Assembly (NCBI RefSeq): GCF_002077175.1
Contig: NZ_CP014943.1
Span: 1,178,001 to 1,242,000, forward strand
Direction: 5' to 3'
Length of the DNA stretch: 64,000 nucleotides
DNA from: Colwellia sp. PAMC 21821
Lineage (GTDB): Bacteria; Pseudomonadota; Gammaproteobacteria; Enterobacterales; Alteromonadaceae
A program made the position numbers and the translations under genes. The notes beneath the pieces were generated by a model, which was given only the letters and a program-made list of their open reading frames with translations, did not search any database and was not told the DNA's origin. Shown piece after piece: positions 56,764-64,000 of the stretch. Numbering within the stretch: position 1 is the first letter of the stretch; each line of letters starts with the position of its first letter.

Positions 56764-57873
56764 TTAATCAGCGATATATTCTACCACTTCCAAACCAAAG
56801 CCTGACAGTGAATGATATTTTGTTTGCGAGCTTAATAAGCGCATTTTACTGACACCTAAATTAGCCAAAATTTGCGAGCCTACGCCGACGTTGCGTGAGC
56901 CAACATGACGTTTAACTTCTTTCACTGATTCACCGGCGTCAAGTTTAGCGTACTTTTGCACTTGGGCGATAAGATCTAACGGTGACTCATGCTTGCCTAA
57001 TAAGACTAATACTCCACCTTCTTTACCAATTTTTTCTAAGGCACTAGCGATTGGCCATTTAGCAACGCTTTCACGCTGACTGCACAATAAATCTTTAAAG
57101 GTATTTTCTAAATGCACACGCACTAACGTCGGCTCTTCAGGCTTAATTTCACCTTTAGTTAAAGCAAAGTGTGCTTGACCGTCAATGGTGTCTTTAAATA
57201 CTGTTAAGTCAAAATCGCCAAATTCAGTTGGCAATTTACATTGTGATATGCGCTCTATAGTCGTTTCGTTAGCATTACGATATTCAATTAAATCGGCAAT
57301 AGTCCCCATTTTAATGCCATGTTTTTCAGCAATAATTTCTAGGTCTGGGCGACGTGCCATGGTGCCGTCTTCATTCAAAATTTCAACTATAACCGCAGCC
57401 GCTTCGAGGCCAGCTAAACGCGCTAAATCAACACTAGCTTCGGTGTGCCCAGCACGGTTTAGTACACCGCCATCTTTAGCAATCAAAGGAAAGATATGAC
57501 CTGGTTGTACAATCGAATGATGATCAGCATTTTTACCCACAGCCGCTAACACGGTTGTAGCACGATCAGCTGCAGAAATTCCTGTTGTAACCCCTTCAGC
57601 GGCTTCAATAGAAACAGTGAAATTGGTAGTGAACTGAGCATCATTTTTATCAACCATTAACGGTAATTTTAAAAGCTCACAACGCTCTGCCGACATTGGC
57701 ATACAAATTAAGCCACGACCGTGTGTTGCCATAAAATTAATGGCTTCTGGCGTAACTTTTTCTGCCGCCATGATGAAGTCACCTTCATTTTCGCGATCTT
57801 CATCATCCATTAAGATGACCATTTTACCTTGAGCTATATCGTCGATAATCTCTTCTGGCGTGTGTAAATTCAT
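56764..57873 (-). CDS. ribBA: 3,4-dihydroxy-2-butanone-4-phosphate synthase with a degenerate GTP cyclohydrolase II-like domain (RibBX type)
   Basis: A 369-residue two-domain protein. The RibB half (1-200) is intact: [42 protein letters not shown]. It makes dihydroxybutanone phosphate from ribulose 5-phosphate. The C-terminal half (about 205-365) aligns with GTP cyclohydrolase II ([25 protein letters not shown]) but lacks the zinc cysteines of the family: where active RibA has a CxxC-like set after the RVHSE block, this chain has [15 protein letters not shown]. It is therefore probably inactive as RibA, as in the RibBX variant known from Shewanella, and a separate ribA is expected elsewhere. 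It follows ribE by 11 bp. Confidence 0.93.
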   Translation of the reverse strand: MNLHTPEEIIDDIAQGKMVILMDDEDRENEGDFIMAAEKVTPEAINFMATHGRGLICMPMSAERCELLKLPLMVDKNDAQFTTNFTVSIEAAEGVTTGISAADRATTVLAAVGKNADHHSIVQPGHIFPLIAKDGGVLNRAGHTEASVDLARLAGLEAAAVIVEILNEDGTMARRPDLEIIAEKHGIKMGTIADLIEYRNANETTIERISQCKLPTEFGDFDLTVFKDTIDGQAHFALTKGEIKPEEPTLVRVHLENTFKDLLCSQRESVAKWPIASALEKIGKEGGVLVLLGKHESPLDLIAQVQKYAKLDAGESVKEVKRHVGSRNVGVGSQILANLGVSKMRLLSSQTKYHSLSGFGLEVVEYIAD

Positions 57874-57884
57874 GAAAACCTCTT

Positions 57885-58544
57885 TTATTTAATAAAACCG
57901 TTGCGCGCTAATAACGCATGCGTAACACCTGACTGTTCTTGTTTGTCGGCTGTTTGCTTGGTAAGTAATCTTTCTATATAGCGGGCAATTAAATCAACTT
58001 CAAGATTAACTTTAGTGCCTACCTGGTATTTACTGATAATTGTTTGGTCTGTGGTGTGTGGCACAATCGTTAAACGGAATTTATCATCGCTTAAACTATT
58101 TACCGTTAGGCTTGTGCCATCAATAGTCACTGAGCCTTTTTCGGCAATATATGCTGATAACTCTGCTGGCATAGTTAACCAATAATCGATGCTATTGCCT
58201 TTATGCTCAATAGCGCTAATTTCACTCACCGCATCAACATGACCCGAAACCATGTGACCACCAAATCGGGTTGTAGGTAACATCGCTTTTTCAAGATTGA
58301 CGCTATCACCCATTTTATAGTGTGCTAAACCAGTACGCGTTAAGGTTTCACTGGAAACATCGGCGCTAAAGCTAGCATTATCGAGCGCAACAACAGTAAG
58401 GCAAATACCATTGGTGGCAATTGAATCGCCTAATTTAACATCTGACAAGTCTAATGTTGCCGTATCAATGGTGACGCGCGCGCCGTCACCTGAGCTATTA
58501 ATCGCTCTTAAACGCCCTACGGCTTCTATTATCCCTGTAAACAT
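57885..58544 (-). CDS. ribE: Riboflavin synthase (alpha subunit)
   Basis: A 219-residue enzyme with two homologous lumazine-binding barrels. The first starts [12 protein letters not shown] with [12 protein letters not shown], and the second has [16 protein letters not shown] and [12 protein letters not shown]. It dismutates 6,7-dimethyl-8-ribityllumazine to riboflavin. Named ribC in E. coli and ribE in many genomes. It lies between ribD (77 bp upstream) and ribBA (11 bp downstream). Confidence 0.96.
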   Translation of the reverse strand: MFTGIIEAVGRLRAINSSGDGARVTIDTATLDLSDVKLGDSIATNGICLTVVALDNASFSADVSSETLTRTGLAHYKMGDSVNLEKAMLPTTRFGGHMVSGHVDAVSEISAIEHKGNSIDYWLTMPAELSAYIAEKGSVTIDGTSLTVNSLSDDKFRLTIVPHTTDQTIISKYQVGTKVNLEVDLIARYIERLLTKQTADKQEQSGVTHALLARNGFIK

Positions 58545-58621
58545 AATGTCTCTCGTCGTCTGTATAGCTTATGAATTATTATTTATACTGAAAATAGGTT
58601 TCCAATCAGTGCCTGTGCTTA

Positions 58622-59746
58622 TCAACTAAACTTTGCCGTTATCCTGATATCTTTACCCACCATACGTATATCACTAATATCAAGACGCTTAGCCTCTGAT
58701 AACTGTATTATTGATGGCATACTCACTAAACTTTTACCATCACTGCCGATCAACTTGGGCGCTTGATATAATATGAGCTCATCCACTAAGTTTGCGCTAA
58801 TAAACGCGCCCGCTAGCTTCGCTCCTGACTCTATTAATATGTCATTCAACCCTTGTTGGGCCAAATAAGCTAATAATAGGCTTAGATCAACATGTTCACT
58901 ATCTTCAGCTTTAGAAATTGTGACTTGTTCTACGAAATGCGGCCAAGTTTGGCTTTTTTCAATAGCATGTCGAATTAATAATATTTTACTTGTTGTTTTA
59001 AAGATAGCGAGATCAGGTGTTAAACGATTTTTACCATCAATAATAATCCGCACTGGCTGTCTAACATCAGCTTCTGCATAACTATTTTTAAGTGCCCCTA
59101 AAGCATCCCAACGGACATTCATTCTGGCATCGTCAAAAATAACAGACTCCGCGCCACAAATAACTGCACAGCTTTGCGCTCTGAGGCGTTGAACATCTGC
59201 GCGGGCTTCGGGAGACGTTATCCATTGGCTTTCACCACTGGCCATGGCAGTCTTTCCGTCGAGGCTTGCCGCTAACTTACAGCGCACAAAGGGTAACTTT
59301 TTAGTCATTAATTGAATGAAGCCTGGATTCAATGCGATAGCATCTTGTTCCAGCAAACCAAATTGTGTGGTTATGCCCGCGGCGGCTAATAGTTCAAGGC
59401 CACGACCTGATACTTTTGGATTGGGATCAACCATAGCGGCAATAACATGACTAACCTGCGCTTTAATCAATGCTTCTGCGCATGGAGGAGTTAAACCAAA
59501 GTGACTGCAAGGTTCAAGTGTGACATAAGCGGTTGCACCTTTAGCTTTGCTGCCTGCTTGTTTTAGCGCATGAACTTCGGCATGCCCTTGCCCTGCTTTT
59601 TTGTGAAAGCCTTCACCAACAATCTCGCCATTTAGTGCGATAACACAACCCACTCTTGGGTTCGGTGACGTAGTAAAGTGACCACGCTTTGCCAAGCAAA
59701 TAGCGCGCTGCATAAATTGATGATCTTTTAACGAAAAATTGCTCAT
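58622..59746 (-). CDS. ribD: Bifunctional riboflavin deaminase / reductase
   Basis: A 374-residue protein. The N-terminal deaminase domain has the zinc site GHAEVHAL and YVTLEPCSHFGLTPPCAEAL. The C-terminal reductase domain has RCKLAASLDGKTAM, VICGAESVIFDDARMNVR and LIESGAKLAGAFI. It carries out the second and third steps of riboflavin synthesis. It follows nrdR by 45 bp. Confidence 0.97.
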   Translation of the reverse strand: MSNFSLKDHQFMQRAICLAKRGHFTTSPNPRVGCVIALNGEIVGEGFHKKAGQGHAEVHALKQAGSKAKGATAYVTLEPCSHFGLTPPCAEALIKAQVSHVIAAMVDPNPKVSGRGLELLAAAGITTQFGLLEQDAIALNPGFIQLMTKKLPFVRCKLAASLDGKTAMASGESQWITSPEARADVQRLRAQSCAVICGAESVIFDDARMNVRWDALGALKNSYAEADVRQPVRIIIDGKNRLTPDLAIFKTTSKILLIRHAIEKSQTWPHFVEQVTISKAEDSEHVDLSLLLAYLAQQGLNDILIESGAKLAGAFISANLVDELILYQAPKLIGSDGKSLVSMPSIIQLSEAKRLDISDIRMVGKDIRITAKFS

Positions 59747-59791
59747 TAAGCCACTCTAGATTAAGTAATACCAAGTTGATTAATACGTTTA

Positions 59792-60247
59792 TTATTCATC
59801 ATCGCCTAAACGTGCGATTTCTTCACCAAATTCTTTAATGTCTTCAAATGAACGATATACAGAAGCAAAGCGAATATAGGCTACTTTGTCTAAACTCTTT
59901 AGTTGCTCCATGATAATAGTGCCGAGCATTTCACTCGACACCTCACGTTCGCCGGTTGCCCGCAGTTGTGATTTAAGTTTATTAATCGACAGCTCCATTT
60001 CTTCTGTGCTCACGGGTCTTTTTTCTAACGCGCGTAATAAGCCATTACGCATTTTATCTTCATTAAAAGGTTCGCGGGAACCATCTCGCTTAATAATGCG
60101 TGGCATCACTAATTCGGCACTTTCAAACGTGGTATATCTTTCATGGCATGCTAAGCATTCACGACGACGACGCACTTGATGACCATCTGACACTAAACGA
60201 GAGTCGATAACTTTAGTGTCGTTGGCTGAACAAAAGGGACAATACAT
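59792..60247 (-). CDS. nrdR: Transcriptional repressor NrdR
   Basis: A 151-residue repressor of ribonucleotide reductase genes. The N-terminal zinc ribbon is [17 protein letters not shown] with the second pair in [16 protein letters not shown], followed by an ATP-cone domain (about 49-139, [17 protein letters not shown] and [13 protein letters not shown]) that senses ATP/dATP. First gene of the nrdR-ribD-ribE-ribBA operon, a common gammaproteobacterial order. Confidence 0.97.
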   Translation of the reverse strand: MYCPFCSANDTKVIDSRLVSDGHQVRRRRECLACHERYTTFESAELVMPRIIKRDGSREPFNEDKMRNGLLRALEKRPVSTEEMELSINKLKSQLRATGEREVSSEMLGTIIMEQLKSLDKVAYIRFASVYRSFEDIKEFGEEIARLGDDE

Positions 60248-60346
60248 TGATGAGTTCCGAAGTTAATGGGTCATGAATAATTTAATCACGATATTTTAAT
60301 TGAAAAAAGTGCATTTAGCGAAATATCTTACCAAATAAAAACCAGT

Positions 60347-60377
60347 TAAAAAAAATGGCCACAAAGGTGGCCATTTT
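60347..60377 (-). terminator. Rho-independent terminator of glyA
   Basis: An 11-bp stem, AAAATGGCCAC with GTGGCCATTTT around AAAG, with an A-run on the left that becomes the U-tract on the minus strand. Confidence 0.92.
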
Positions 60378-60434
60378 AAGGTTATTACTTGACGTTTAAT
60401 AAAGTAATAACAAGATTTTTAATGCTAAAACTTA

Positions 60435-61691
60435 TTACTTGTAAACAGGGAAACGAGCACAAAGTTCACTAACACCGGCGCGAACTTTAGCGATAACGTC
60501 TTCGTTTTCAATGTCATCCAAAATATCGCAAATCCAGCCAGTAGTTATTTTAGTTTCTTCAACACCAAAACCACGACGAGTAATTGCTGGAGTACCTAAA
60601 CGTAGGCCAGAAGTTACAAATGGTGAACGTGGGTCATTTGGCACAGAGTTTTTATTTACTGTGATATGAGCACGGCCTAACGCGGCATCTGCATCTTTAC
60701 CGGTAATATCTTTATCAATAAGATCAAGGAGTAACAAATGGTTTTCAGTGCTGTTAGAAACAACTTTATAACCACGCTCTTGTAATACTGCCACCATAGC
60801 TTTAGCGTTATCTAATACGTTTTGCTGATACACTTTAAACTCTGGCGCTAATGCTTCTTTAAATGCCACGGCTTTCGCAGCAATAATGTGCATTAAAGGT
60901 CCACCTTGACCACCAGGGAATACTGCGCTGTTCAATTTTTTATAAATTGCTTCATCATCACAAGCAGAAACGATTAAGCCACCACGTGGGCCAGCCAATG
61001 TTTTATGTGTAGTCGTCGTAACAACATGTGCGTGTGGCACCGGGTTAGGATATAAACCTGCGGCAACTAAGCCGGCAACATGTGCCATATCAACGAAAAA
61101 ATACGCCTCAACTTTGTCGGCAATTTTACGCATACGCGCCCAGTCAACAACACCAGAAAACGCTGAGAAACCACCAATAATCATCTCTGGCTTATGCTCT
61201 ATTGCTAAACGCTCTAATTCAACGTAATCAATATCGCCAGTTTCAGGGTGTAAACCGTACTGAATTGCTTCGTATGACTTACCTGAAAAGTTAACATGTG
61301 AGCCATGAGTTAAGTGACCACCATGCGCTAAGCTCATACCTAACACTTTCCCGCCAGGAGTAACTAAGGCTTGAAAAACAGCTGAGTTAGCTTGTGAACC
61401 TGCATGTGGTTGCACGTTGGCATAAGTAGCGCCAAATAATTCTTTTGCGCGATCAATCGCTAACTGTTCAGCGATATCAACATATTCACAACCACCGTAA
61501 TAACGCTTACCTGGGTAACCTTCGGCATATTTATTAGTCAGCTGTGAACCTTGAGCTTCGAGTACACGTGGACTACAGTAGTTTTCCGAAGCGATGAGTT
61601 CTATATGTTCTTCTTGGCGAACAACTTCATTGCTCATTGCTTGATAAAGTTCTGGATCAAAATCTGCAATATTCATATCACGTGTAAACAT
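60435..61691 (-). CDS. glyA: Serine hydroxymethyltransferase
   Basis: A 418-residue PLP enzyme that interconverts serine and glycine and supplies one-carbon units. The N-terminal block is [35 protein letters not shown]. The PLP lysine lies in [16 protein letters not shown], and the C-terminus has [27 protein letters not shown] ribosome site precedes the ATG. A long perfect palindrome lies about 145 bp upstream. Confidence 0.98.
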   Translation of the reverse strand: MFTRDMNIADFDPELYQAMSNEVVRQEEHIELIASENYCSPRVLEAQGSQLTNKYAEGYPGKRYYGGCEYVDIAEQLAIDRAKELFGATYANVQPHAGSQANSAVFQALVTPGGKVLGMSLAHGGHLTHGSHVNFSGKSYEAIQYGLHPETGDIDYVELERLAIEHKPEMIIGGFSAFSGVVDWARMRKIADKVEAYFFVDMAHVAGLVAAGLYPNPVPHAHVVTTTTHKTLAGPRGGLIVSACDDEAIYKKLNSAVFPGGQGGPLMHIIAAKAVAFKEALAPEFKVYQQNVLDNAKAMVAVLQERGYKVVSNSTENHLLLLDLIDKDITGKDADAALGRAHITVNKNSVPNDPRSPFVTSGLRLGTPAITRRGFGVEETKITTGWICDILDDIENEDVIAKVRAGVSELCARFPVYK

Positions 61692-61834
61692 GTTTTATCC
61701 TCAAATAGTCTGCTATTAGCAATACTGGGGGTGGCGTTAGTTCAAAATTAATTGCGGCATATTCTGCCTGAACTTGAAGTATTTGTACACGCAAAAACCG
61801 TACTCTGTTAGTTCATTTTGCAATCAAATATACT

Positions 61835-61872
61835 TTGAAGTGAGTGATAAAAACTTTTATCACTCACTTCAA
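61835..61872. repeat. Perfect 18-bp inverted repeat with a 2-nt loop
   Basis: TTGAAGTGAGTGATAAAA is followed after two bases by its exact reverse complement TTTTATCACTCACTTCAA. It lies between the glyA start and the end of the upstream membrane-protein gene. It could terminate the sigma operon, although the U-tract is poor, or act as an operator. Confidence 0.8.
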
Positions 61873-61983
61873 TAAATAATTCAAACTAATATACCGCCTT
61901 GAAATCGCAATAACAACAAATTTAATGCGAACAAAAAACAATAAATTTGCATATTATTTCATAAAAACAAATAAACCTGATTT

Positions 61984-62664
61984 TTATGCTAACTTAGCTT
62001 TTAATAGCTGCTGGTATTCTTGTTTACGTTTTCGATGTAGGTAGTCAACGACGATATATACAACAACCATAAAGCCATTAGCCATTAAATATGCCGATAA
62101 AACTGCTTTGCTACTTGTTTGACTTACGGTATATACAAACCAATTAATCAGCGGTAAAAACGGTAAAAATGAAATTTTTGTAATCCACATGTATTGCATT
62201 GATGATTTACTGCTCGCTATCGCATTGTCTATAGCTTTTTCAGGACTGTCACAAAGCTGTGACCATGTTGCGACACGGATCTTAGTTTCAAAATAAACAA
62301 AAATTAGTGACAACAAGCTGCCGAGTCCAAGATAAATATTAAAAGGCTCTCCCCATTCGCCATTATATACACCGTATAAAAATGCAATAAATAAAGCGAT
62401 GGTTGCAACAATATTTAGTGCGAAACAAAATTTTGCGCCAATAGTTCTACGCCGTGTTCGCTTCACTAAAGCTAACACATCGGTTTTTATCGTCGGTTGT
62501 GTTTGCCAATCTTGAGTGAGCTCTGCCCAAGCATCATCCGGTAATTCAGGCATATCAGCACTTTGCTTTTCTCTATGAGACAGCAGTATTTCTGTAGAGA
62601 CATGTTCGCTGGTTGATTGCTCACTTTCGCTCGCCATTTTAATTTTATCGTTTTCTTCACTCAT
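61984..62664 (-). CDS. Membrane protein, putative partner of the adjacent sigma factor
   Basis: A 226-residue protein. An acidic, Ser/Glu-rich cytoplasmic N-terminus (about 1-70, with ELPDDAWAELTQDWQTQP) is followed by an RTRRR patch. Four hydrophobic helices follow at roughly 78-98, 105-125, 160-180 and 188-208, and the tail is basic. It overlaps the sigma gene by four bases (ATGA). The coupling and N-terminal charged region suggest an anti-sigma-type regulator. I recognise no family domain. Confidence 0.65.
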   Translation of the reverse strand: MSEENDKIKMASESEQSTSEHVSTEILLSHREKQSADMPELPDDAWAELTQDWQTQPTIKTDVLALVKRTRRRTIGAKFCFALNIVATIALFIAFLYGVYNGEWGEPFNIYLGLGSLLSLIFVYFETKIRVATWSQLCDSPEKAIDNAIASSKSSMQYMWITKISFLPFLPLINWFVYTVSQTSSKAVLSAYLMANGFMVVVYIVVDYLHRKRKQEYQQLLKAKLA

Positions 62665-63269
62665 ACTGCCTCCAACAATTGCATCAATTTTGCCTTTGCT
62701 CTTTGTAGCCTAACGCCAACTAAGTTAATAGATATTGCTAACACGTCAGCAATATCTTGATAACTCATCCCCTCAAGCGCCAAGGTTATGACTTGCTGCT
62801 GTTCAAGCTTCAGCTGACGAATGGCATGAGCAAGTCGCTGTTGTCTTTGGTTTTGATCTAGTGATTGATATGGTGTGAGTTGCGGACAAACTGAAGTATC
62901 ATTTATTACTGGTTCATAACTCGTGCTATCTACCGGCTGAAAACCTTGCTCTGTTTTTACCGTTTTAACGGCTTTAGCGACATGCGTTGCTAAAACATTA
63001 TGAGCAATTCGCGCAATAAAAGTTTTAACGGCTGAGTCGGCACGAAAGCTAGGTAAAGCTCGCCATATGTTTAAGGCAATTTCTTGAAAAAGCTCTTCTT
63101 GAATTGCAGGAATGGCTTCAAAGCCATTAATAATATGACGCAGGAGTTTCTCATGTTCAGAAATCCAGTTAATAAATATTGCTTGATTGCTCAATGAATA
63201 ACCCAGTTTATGTTTAGCCGTTTTAAAACAGTCTTGTTTTTGGATGACTAATTCTACTGGGTTATTCAT
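62661..63269 (-). CDS. ECF-type sigma-70 family sigma factor
   Basis: About 202 residues from ATG 63267-63269, which has AGGATTG upstream; the frame extends 7 codons to a TTG. Region 2 (about 37-100) includes QEELFQEIALNIWRALPSFRADSAVKTFIARIAHNVLATHV. Region 4 (about 145-200) includes LKLEQQQVITLALEGMSYQDIADVLAISINLVGVRLQRAKAKL. The linker is long and Pro/Thr-containing. It is coupled to the membrane-protein gene downstream, and the ABC permease gene ends 24 bp upstream of its start, so all three may be one transcript. Confidence 0.85.
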   Translation of the reverse strand: MNNPVELVIQKQDCFKTAKHKLGYSLSNQAIFINWISEHEKLLRHIINGFEAIPAIQEELFQEIALNIWRALPSFRADSAVKTFIARIAHNVLATHVAKAVKTVKTEQGFQPVDSTSYEPVINDTSVCPQLTPYQSLDQNQRQQRLAHAIRQLKLEQQQVITLALEGMSYQDIADVLAISINLVGVRLQRAKAKLMQLLEAV

Positions 63270-63293
63270 TTTATACAATCCTACTGACAATCT

Positions 63294-64000
63294 CTAACTC
63301 AACGACATCACTACTTTTTCAGAGGTTAAACGTTTGGCTAATATTAGCACCAATGCCACGGTTAAACCGATGGTCGCCATACTGGTAAATAATAAGGCGT
63401 TCCAATCTATCGGTAAGCCTTTAAATACATCTTCCATTAACAATGACTGACCCGAAATCGGCACCCATTCGACCCAAGCAGGTTTGTCATCCATCATCAT
63501 TAACGCAAATGGGATGAAGCTAGGCGCCATGATTAACATAGTCACCGTTGATTGCGCCTCTTTGAAACTCTTGGCCTGAAAAGCGAATAATAATTGTAGT
63601 GAAGCCGCCAGAAAGCAAATAGGTACCAATAACAACAATAAAATTGCAAAGGTACTGGCATCAATACTAAAACTTGCACCTATCTTGGTAAGGTCAACAA
63701 AGTTCATCGCAACGGAGGTAAGTACTAACATTAAGATAATGGAGATAATGGAAATTGAACTGGCGCAGCTCAACTTAGCTAACACTATTTTTAAGGTGCT
63801 AACAGGCTGGCACAATAACATTTCCAATACATTGCGCTCTCTTTCGCCAGCGCTGGAGTCAATCGCCACCGGTAAACCTGACATAAACGCAGCCATCATT
63901 AAATAGACTCCTAAAATTAGAGAGATCATCACCGCATTACTACTGGGCAGTGAAGTATCTTGCTCAAGTAGTTTAATGGGTTGCAATAATTTCGTATCAA
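63294..64000 (-). CDS. ABC-2 type transporter permease, NatB-like (partial)
   Basis: The frame stays open to the right window edge, so the N-terminus is missing. The visible 235 residues hold at least six hydrophobic helices. The stretch AIDSSAGERERNVLEMLLCQPVSTLKIVLAKL is typical of ABC-2 permeases of the NatB/YhaP type, and KPAWVEWVPISGQSLLMEDVFKG is a typical periplasmic segment. Such permeases pair with a separate ATPase to export sodium or other solutes. The ATPase gene probably lies beyond the window. Confidence 0.85.
   Translation of the reverse strand, partial: DTKLLQPIKLLEQDTSLPSSNAVMISLILGVYLMMAAFMSGLPVAIDSSAGERERNVLEMLLCQPVSTLKIVLAKLSCASSISIISIILMLVLTSVAMNFVDLTKIGASFSIDASTFAILLLLLVPICFLAASLQLLFAFQAKSFKEAQSTVTMLIMAPSFIPFALMMMDDKPAWVEWVPISGQSLLMEDVFKGLPIDWNALLFTSMATIGLTVALVLILAKRLTSEKVVMSLS

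Noticed and set aside
1..64000. tRNA genes, rRNA genes, CRISPR arrays and prophage modules
   Set aside because: None was recognised on either strand; the repeats seen are dispersed and not spacer-separated arrays.

Overview
The window looks like a chromosomal segment of a marine gammaproteobacterium in the Alteromonadales, most like Colwellia or Thalassotalea (family Colwelliaceae). This rests on AT-rich DNA, sodium-driven systems (PomA/PomB-type stator, an NhaC-type antiporter, an NSS-type symporter), and gammaproteobacterial gene blocks such as rpsP-rimM-trmD-rplS, xseB-ispA-dxs, nrdR-ribD-ribE-ribBA and aroF-tyrA. The assignment is inferred from protein resemblance and gene order; no search was run.

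Layout. 0-2 kb: a sigma factor with a membrane partner cut by the window edge, then an OxyR-like regulator. 2.4-9.1 kb: redox and molybdoenzyme genes (ppiC, msrP-msrQ, an anchored glutaredoxin, a YaiL-like protein, and an operon for a two-subunit molybdenum hydroxylase with its cofactor nucleotidyltransferase). 9.4-12.3 kb: a penicillin-acylase-family hydrolase and a MAPEG protein. 12.4-13.8 kb: pheA behind a readable Phe leader peptide and attenuator. 14-21 kb: an RND efflux pair, an AsmA-like protein, an outer-membrane barrel and a thioredoxin-like lipoprotein. 21.3-25.8 kb: aroF-tyrA with a TyrR-like box, then acs. 26-34.8 kb: a PEP-CTERM-like protein, rpsP-rimM-trmD-rplS, an EamA transporter, ffh, a YpjD-like protein and a CorB-like protein. 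37.5-46.2 kb: transglycosylase lipoprotein, gshA, nhaC-like, pseudouridine synthase, NSS transporter, yajQ, VanZ-like and panE. 47.9-54.7 kb: thiI, pomA-pomB, xseB-ispA-dxs. 54.9-61.7 kb: amidase, riboflavin genes, nrdR, glyA. 62-64 kb: a second sigma/membrane-protein pair and part of an ABC-2 permease.

The most interesting layer is mobile and non-coding. A repeat of about 160-257 bp with imperfect terminal inverted repeats (TACCAA...TTGGTA) occurs five times. Two copies carry, at the same internal position, a 1407-bp IS110-family (IS1111-group) element encoding an identical DEDD transposase. The non-coding tail of this element folds on paper into an internal loop. One strand of the loop matches one half of the target site plus the AT core (10 nt); the other strand matches the other half plus the core (6 nt). 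This is the layout expected of the target-binding loop of a bridge RNA (seekRNA). An unoccupied copy of the repeat at 30.5 kb preserves the empty target. The two repeat-plus-IS units are inverted relative to each other and bracket a 9.3-kb gene block that homologous recombination could invert.

Aromatic amino acid control can be read at two loci. pheA has a leader peptide with six Phe codons followed by mutually exclusive hairpins. aroF-tyrA has an upstream sequence matching the TyrR box at 11 of 12 conserved positions. A group of DnaA-box-like sequences lies in a 0.67-kb gene-free gap beside one IS copy.
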